This document shows, piece after piece, positions 58,801-64,000 of a DNA stretch of 64,000 nucleotides. The stretch's first letter is position 1; each line of letters starts with the position of its first letter. The position numbers and the translations under genes were made by a program. Origin of the DNA: Annona cherimola (lineage: Eukaryota > Streptophyta > Magnoliopsida > Magnoliales > Annonaceae); contig CM059972.1 of the NCBI GenBank assembly GCA_030490835.1, positions 43,689,452 to 43,753,451 on the forward strand, written 5' to 3'. The notes under the pieces are model-generated. The model was not told the DNA's origin, ran no database searches, and saw only the letters and a program-made list of their open reading frames with translations.

Positions 58801-59747
58801 GTAAGCAAGCTATATGCTTTCTAAAATATTTCTAAATGATTGCGAATTATTTGCTTACGTGTTTTATGAATTATATTTAAGGATGACCATTCCTATAATG
58901 CTTTACATGAAATGATTGCCAACTGCTTGTTAAATTACTTTCTAAATGATTTATCAAGTTTTATGGAGCATTTCATGCCGGCATATGTATGTATGAACAT
59001 GGTGCACAAGGAAGAGGCTTTGGTGGAGGAAGTAAGCGGATTAGAGGGTCCCCCTTCACTATTGGCAAGTCGCAAGGGCTGTGTGCCTGCAGTGTCCTCC
59101 CAGAGGTTGGGGGAACAAGGAAGGTCATGAATGAATGAATGCATTGCATTCTTATGAAATGCATGAAAAAGTTTCTGTCCCATTGGTAATTGATCACTTG
59201 GTAAGTGTCTTCTACCAAATGGGGAGAAATGCATTTGAATGAAAGGAAAATATTTACTTGGCAAAAGAAAAAGGCTTGCTTACTGAGTATTATTACTCAT
59301 ATGTGTTTTCAAAATGATAAACAGGCTATGGAGCTGACTCTTAAAGGATGCCAGGTAGAAATGACCTGCAAATTTAATTGTAGTTATATGTATGCGTCCA
59401 AAGGGACAAATGTATGATAATCATATTGAAGACATGTTTTATGGATATTACAGACATGATTGTACTTATGTGAATTTTTTCAATAAAAAGAAGTTATGAA
59501 TGGTTTTATGATGATATGGATGAGTTTATTATGAATTGAATGGTTTTATGATGATATGGATGAGTTTATGATGAGTTTATTATGAATATAATGTATGCTT
59601 AAGTGACTAATGAAAAGAAAAAAAAAATTAGACGAGATCAAATTAAGAACCCGCCGCGTGATCAGGGCAACAATCCTGACTCACATTTACCAATCGACAA
59701 GATCTCAAAGTAAGGACAAATGTGACACCTCGGTTCGGGGCGTTACA

Positions 59748-59948
59748 GAGAATGGTATCAGAGCAAGGATTGGTAAATAGGCGGGAGAAGGAGAAAATAA
59801 AGGATGACTAAAGGATAGATCTGATACCACAAAAGTAATATCAGAGCAAGGATTGGAAAATAGGCGTAGAAAGAGAAAAATTAAGAATGGTGATAGAAAA
59901 CGAATGATACCATAGAAGTTAGAAATAGAGCACGAATTGATAGATAGA
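59748..59948 (+). other. Internal-region start with primer site and tandem primer-site-like copies
   Basis: TGGTATCAGAGC (59753-59764) plus AAGGATTGGTAAATAGGCG. A second unit AATATCAGAGCAAGGATTGG starts at 59838, and a degenerate third (AATAGAGCACGAATTGATAG) near 59926. Unit length is about 85 bp. No ORF. Confidence 0.8.
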
Positions 59949-62711
59949 TGATGCGCACCAAGTGCTTGTCGTTAAGAGCACTGTGATCACCAATTTAATT
60001 AAAATTCACCGAAACACATTAAAGCTAACACTATGTGGGTGATAGTGTAGAATAACGGTGAGTCGGGTCGAATCCACAGAGAGGCGATGTAGTTTTGAAT
60101 TGTTTTTAAGAGAAAGAGAGAGAAAGAGAGAAGAGAGAAAGAGAAGAGAGAGAAAGAAGTCAGAGAAAAAAAAGGAAAGAAATTAAAAGAATAAGAGAGA
60201 GGAGAGAGAGAGACGTTAGAGAGAGAAAAGAAAAAAGAAATTAGAAGAAATTAGAGAGAGAAAGAGAGAAGAGAGAAAGAGAAGAGAGAGAGACGTTTGA
60301 GAGAGAAAAGAAAAGAGAAATTAGAAGAAATTAGAGAGAGAAAGAGAGAGGGAAAGAAATTAGAAAGAAGAGAGAAAGAAGAGAGAAACGATTAGAAGAG
60401 TTGGAGATAAAAGAAAGGGAGATAATACGCTAAAAGAAATTATAATTAACTAACAACTTAATTAAAGCTATTCTAAGGAAGCAATAAAAGCTATGAAATT
60501 CAACTATTAAAACAGGAAAGAGAATTACATTAAATTTAATCTAAAAATTACAAAACAGAAAATAAAGCAGTAAATCTAATATAAGAAGTAAAACTACAAA
60601 TTGAAAAGTAATAACACTACAAAGCATAATAAAATAAAATTTACATCACCCGAATGCAAATCTCCACGTAATAGAAATTTTATTGCTTGGCCCCCACTTC
60701 TTTGCTAGGGATCCCACAAAATGAGTCCCACCCAAGGGAGAGGATTGCTTGGTGATTGAGCTCCCTTGGGACGAGTGGAAGGTCCCTTTTATAGATATGT
60801 GAGGGACCCCAACGACCAAGCATGAATCCGACGTGGGATTCCCACTTCGTCGCCTGCGCTTGGCTGCCTTCTTCACTGTCCATTCTGCTTTTCTTGGCTA
60901 GGACATCGGCTTGATTTCCGTGGTGTTTTGGATTTTTCCATGGCTGCTGGTTTGCTGAATGGCATGGAAAAGGATTTTGTCCATTTTTATTGCTCGATGA
61001 TGAGCTCGTGTTGAACAGGCGCTTAGAAGGGCTACCATTATTTCTTGAATTTTCCAGGGCCGAGAATCAGGGACTTCATCTTGGAATCAATGGTTGAATC
61101 GTGTCTTGATTTTGCTTGTCGTGGATCCAAGTTTGCCTCGGTTTGCTGGTTCGCTGAAGCAATGATATCAAGTTTGGGTGCAGGGGAAGACGCGGGGCTA
61201 CTGTGGGTTGCCGCTGATTTCTGAAATTAGAAGGGGGCTTTGGCTGTTAGATAGACGAGCTGCTGGGTATGGGATGATGCTTTGTTGGCTCGTGAAGAGG
61301 ATAGCTGCTGATGGTGAGGCAAAGAACGGACCAGATTTGGGGCTTTTAATTTCATGGCTGAAATTGATGCCCAGACAGGTTGATGTCAGTTTAATGGCGG
61401 TTTGCTCGCAGCTGGATTTTCTGCTAGGAGTTCGAACTGACAACTACTGAAATCATGGGTGCTCAGTTGGATTGCCTTGCTGCGCATGCTGCCGGTTTTT
61501 GGTGCTGAACAGAGGCTTGGAAAAAGGTTGCCGGACGGCTGGAATCAGGCGGCTGCTACTTGATTTTTCTTTTGAGAAAATCTTTGCGGCTGGTCGGTCG
61601 GTCGAGAAATGGGTTCTCGGAGGCGCAAGGGCTGATGACGAACAGCTAGCAGCAAGACAGGGAAGCTGGAGAAGTTGCTGATGACGAACAAAGGGCGGTT
61701 GCCGGCGTCAGATTTGAAGTGGGGTTTGAGAAATAGAAATGGCCGGGTGATGCAGTTTCCTATTTCTGAAATTCAGAATCATGGCTGGAATTCGTTACTG
61801 TCGAGGCTGCTGAAATTAATTGGTGGAGAAGAGATTGGGAGGAGCGGTGCGTTGATGACTGTTTGGGTTATCTGGATTGAAAGGAGTGGCAGCCAATTTT
61901 TTCTGCTGCTCCCATGTTCGGATCGTGATTTCGATGATGCCATTGTAGGCAACTACCTGCTGGTTTGGGCAGCTCGGTGGTTTGCAAGGTTGCAGCTCGG
62001 ACGATTTGCAAGATTGCCTCGCTGTTGTTGATGGGTGCCGGAAGTGATGGGTTTGCCATGGTTGAAGATGGAGATTCGGTAGTCATGGTTGCCATCAGGT
62101 TGCGTTGCTAGAGGAACGACTGATATCTTGGCTGCCTTGATTTGCTTGGCCATTTGTCTTGCTTTCTCTGGTGGTCAACAATGGCTGCTCAACGATTTGG
62201 GGAAGATGGTGGAGCACCGAACCAAGCTGGGTTCATGCTCAGGTGGTGCACGGTTGTTTGGTGTACCCGCAGGATATTTAAACACAAATTTAAATATTAA
62301 TTCTCGGCTAAAGAATTTCGATAACATCATATATCTTCTTAATTTAATTTTTGTATTCTTTTGTATTCATTTTATCAATTAATTCATTTTATCTAAAAAT
62401 TATTCTACTTTGTTCCCCATATAATTGTAGTTATATAAGTGTGATTTTTCAATTAAATAATTTTATAAATTTGCCCAACTTATATTAACAGGCTAATACA
62501 TATTTCAATGTTAAAATCTTCTAACTTATTGGTTCATAATTTTATATTTTTAAAAATATTGCAAAACGACCCATTTTATAGCAAAATTAAAGATTCTATC
62601 AAAAATATGATTTTCATGAAATTCCACTTAAAACATGTATTTAATTAACATTTTCATATTTAATTATGCGAATTTAACATGAAATTAAATGAAAATTTTT
62701 AGGATTATCAC
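59949..62711 (-). mobile_element. LTR of a separate gypsy-like family (family E), minus strand
   Basis: In element orientation it starts TGTGATAATCC (62711), directly after a polypurine-like AAGTTGGGGGG, and ends GGTGCGCATCA (59949). The left block (CAAGTGCTTGTCGTTAAGAG) and the block at about 60826 (GACGTGGGATTCCCA) recur in the second copy from 62810. A GA-rich tract lies at 60108-60420. ORFs in 61178-62382 show no domain and I treat them as incidental. Family assignment beyond LTR retrotransposon is tentative. Confidence 0.65.
60108..60420 (+). repeat. GA-rich tract with an 80-bp duplication
   Basis: GAGAGAAA runs. A unit containing GAGACGTT at 60210 recurs at 60290 with nearly the same following sequence. 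Confidence 0.85.
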
Positions 62712-62809
62712 ACCCCCCAACTTAAACATTGCTAGTCCCTTAGCAATGGAAATAGGTTAATATAAATTTTTATTTTTATTTTTATTTTTATTTTTTTATC
62801 ATGGTGTAC
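62712..62809 (-). other. Remaining internal stub between two family-E LTRs
   Basis: 98 bp: reverse polypurine tract CCCCCCAACTT at 62712-62722, an inverted CATTGCTAG/CTTAGCAATG pair, then a TATTTTTAT run. No primer site next to 62810, so nearly the whole interior is gone. Confidence 0.55.
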
Positions 62810-64000
62810 TGATGCGTACCAAGTGCTTGTCGTTAAGAGCACTGTGATCACCAGTTTAATTAAAATTAACCGAAACACATTAAAGCTACCACTATACGGG
62901 TGATGGTGTAGAATAACGGTGAGTCCGATGTGGGATTCCCGTCCCTTTGGCTAAGCTTGCTCTCCACGTTGCCTTCTGTTGGCCTTGCTGCCGACTTGGG
63001 CAAGAACGGCTGCTCGTGATGGGTTGGGATGCTTGCTAATTTCGAATTCTATGATGGGGCATTTACAAGATCGGCTAATTGGAAGAAAAGGCAGAGCTGA
63101 TGATTTTCGGTGGTGATTATGTGCTGCCGAAAATACGAAAGATGCAGCGGAAGTGGGAACCATTGAAGTGGAGAGTCCGGAGACGACTTGGAAATATGGG
63201 AAATGGCAAGAAGAAGCACTGCCGCAGCTACGACTTGATGGAATTCAGGTCCATAAATTTTTCAATTGACAGATTTTGTTGAAGGGATGCCGCGGGAAAT
63301 TGCAATGGTGCTGAGGATTCTACGGATTGCTTCCGTGTGGGCGGAGAAGACGCGGAAATCGAGTGGCAGCGGGGAAGAGAGGAAAGACGAAGCCGCGGCA
63401 AGCGGTCATGGCGGCGATTGCTGCTTTTGTCGTGGCTGCCGATTGGAATGGGTGTTGCCGGAGATCTGGACGGAGAAGACGGAGAAGGCAGCTGCTCGGT
63501 AAGTTGAGACGAGCGGAGAAGCTGGTTTTGGATTTCAGAGAGCTCGAATTCAACCCAAGCAGTCAAAATGTTGAATCGAATTGGTGCAACAGCAGAATTC
63601 CCATTGTCAGAGGCTAAGCTGGTAATGTTAACTCTGCCATTCAGGCCGTGCTCGGTCGATCTCGCTGGTGAATTGATGCTCCAAACAATGAGAAAATCCC
63701 ACACTAGAGATGCCCAAGACAGGCAACCAAAGTCGAAAACCAGAAAGGAAGGAATTGAAATTAACGAAAGGCTAAGAATTTGAGAAAGGAACGGGAGAGA
63801 AGCAGCCCTTTAGCGCCAAAGAAGCGACGTATTGGAGAGAGATTGCGGTGCTCGAATCAATGAGGCTGCTCGTTCTCTGCTCGTTGGTTTGATTGCAGAT
63901 TGCTGAAATGAAGATGCGGTGGGTTGCAGCGGCGATGCTCAGATGTTCCATGGTTGTTGCCGGTGTCGGATTAGAGAATGGCAGCCATGGCTACCGTGTT
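62810..64000 (-). mobile_element. Second family-E LTR copy, with internal deletion, running off the window
   Basis: TGATGCGTACCAAGTGCTTG matches 59949 onward to GGTGAGTC (62923), then jumps to CGATGTGGGATTCCC, the counterpart of about 60828. About 0.75 kb, including the GA tract, is missing. The remainder to 64000 is GC-richer; its ORFs show no domain. Confidence 0.6.

Larger units (their letters stand above)
57079..59747 (+). mobile_element. Family A 5' LTR (2669 bp) of an element cut off after its primer site
   Basis: TGTGAAACC start and GGGGCGTTACA end, followed by the primer site at 59753. TATA box at 57900-57907, donor-like GGGTAAGTG near 58052, micro-exon block at 58762-58800, GC-rich core near 59070, acceptor-like ACAG near 59324 and the conserved end block near 59640. 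Only about 200 bp of internal region remains before another LTR starts at 59949. Confidence 0.9.

Noticed and set aside
61178..62382. Run of ORFs of 70-118 codons on both strands
   Set aside because: GC-richer LTR body of family E. No domain, no consistent frame, not kept in the second copy.

Overview
This window is nuclear DNA from a flowering plant. It is almost entirely nested, decayed transposable elements plus a few broken gene fragments. The signs are plant LTR-retrotransposon lineages (a SIRE/Maximus-type Ty1-copia with an env-like ORF, a Tat-like Ty3-gypsy, and Tekay/Del-like Ty3-gypsy LTRs with iMet primer sites), a hAT transposase, and fragments of plant-specific genes (plant mobile domain, FCS-like zinc finger). 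I cannot name the species. I see no intact host gene, tRNA, rRNA or CRISPR array.

Layout. 1-5482 is the 3' part of a degraded SIRE-type copia element (RT/RNase H remains, env-like ORF, PPT, LTR). 5483-8160 is a Tat-like gypsy gag-protease remnant. 8639-15278 is a dead Ac/Tam3-type hAT element whose transposase is split by a 3.1-kb solo LTR (11174-14282) with a perfect 5-bp target duplication. 15263-17035 holds minus-strand plant-mobile-domain (PMD) pseudogene pieces.

17036-47919 is a nested stack of LTR elements that I could resolve from target duplications. A minus-strand, pol-less element with LTRs of roughly 5 kb or more (family B, 17036-44083) carries in its 3' LTR a plus-strand solo LTR (17658-31689, TSD TAAGG). 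That solo LTR contains a family-A element (21690-30514, TSD CATGA), whose 5' LTR contains a copia fragment (23860-26898). The B element is fused at about 44083 to a truncated related LTR (family C, to 47919). On the far side, 47920-48638 carries another minus-strand gene remnant that may be the other half of the PMD gene.

48639-55453 is a patch of non-LTR DNA. It holds an ABCF1-like fragment fused to an FCS-like zinc-finger fragment, a fragment of a probable chloroplast membrane protein, several minisatellites, and a solo LTR (52005-53749, TSD CCTTC) inside an AT-rich minisatellite. 55454-59948 has more related LTRs (fragments, then a family-A 5' LTR with primer site). 59949-64000 holds two copies of a different minus-strand LTR.

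The most interesting signals lie inside the related LTR families A, B and C. Each has a TATA box, a purine-rich leader ending near GTAAGT in A and the plus-strand B copy, a conserved 39-48-nt purine-rich block flanked by AG and GTAAGC/T that looks like a micro-exon, and (in A and B) a branch-point-like CTTACTGAGT before a terminal CAG. Family B adds an array of short hairpins at roughly 50-bp spacing whose stems show compensatory changes. I read this as a possible conserved spliced leader in a retrotransposon LTR clade. It is inference from sequence only.
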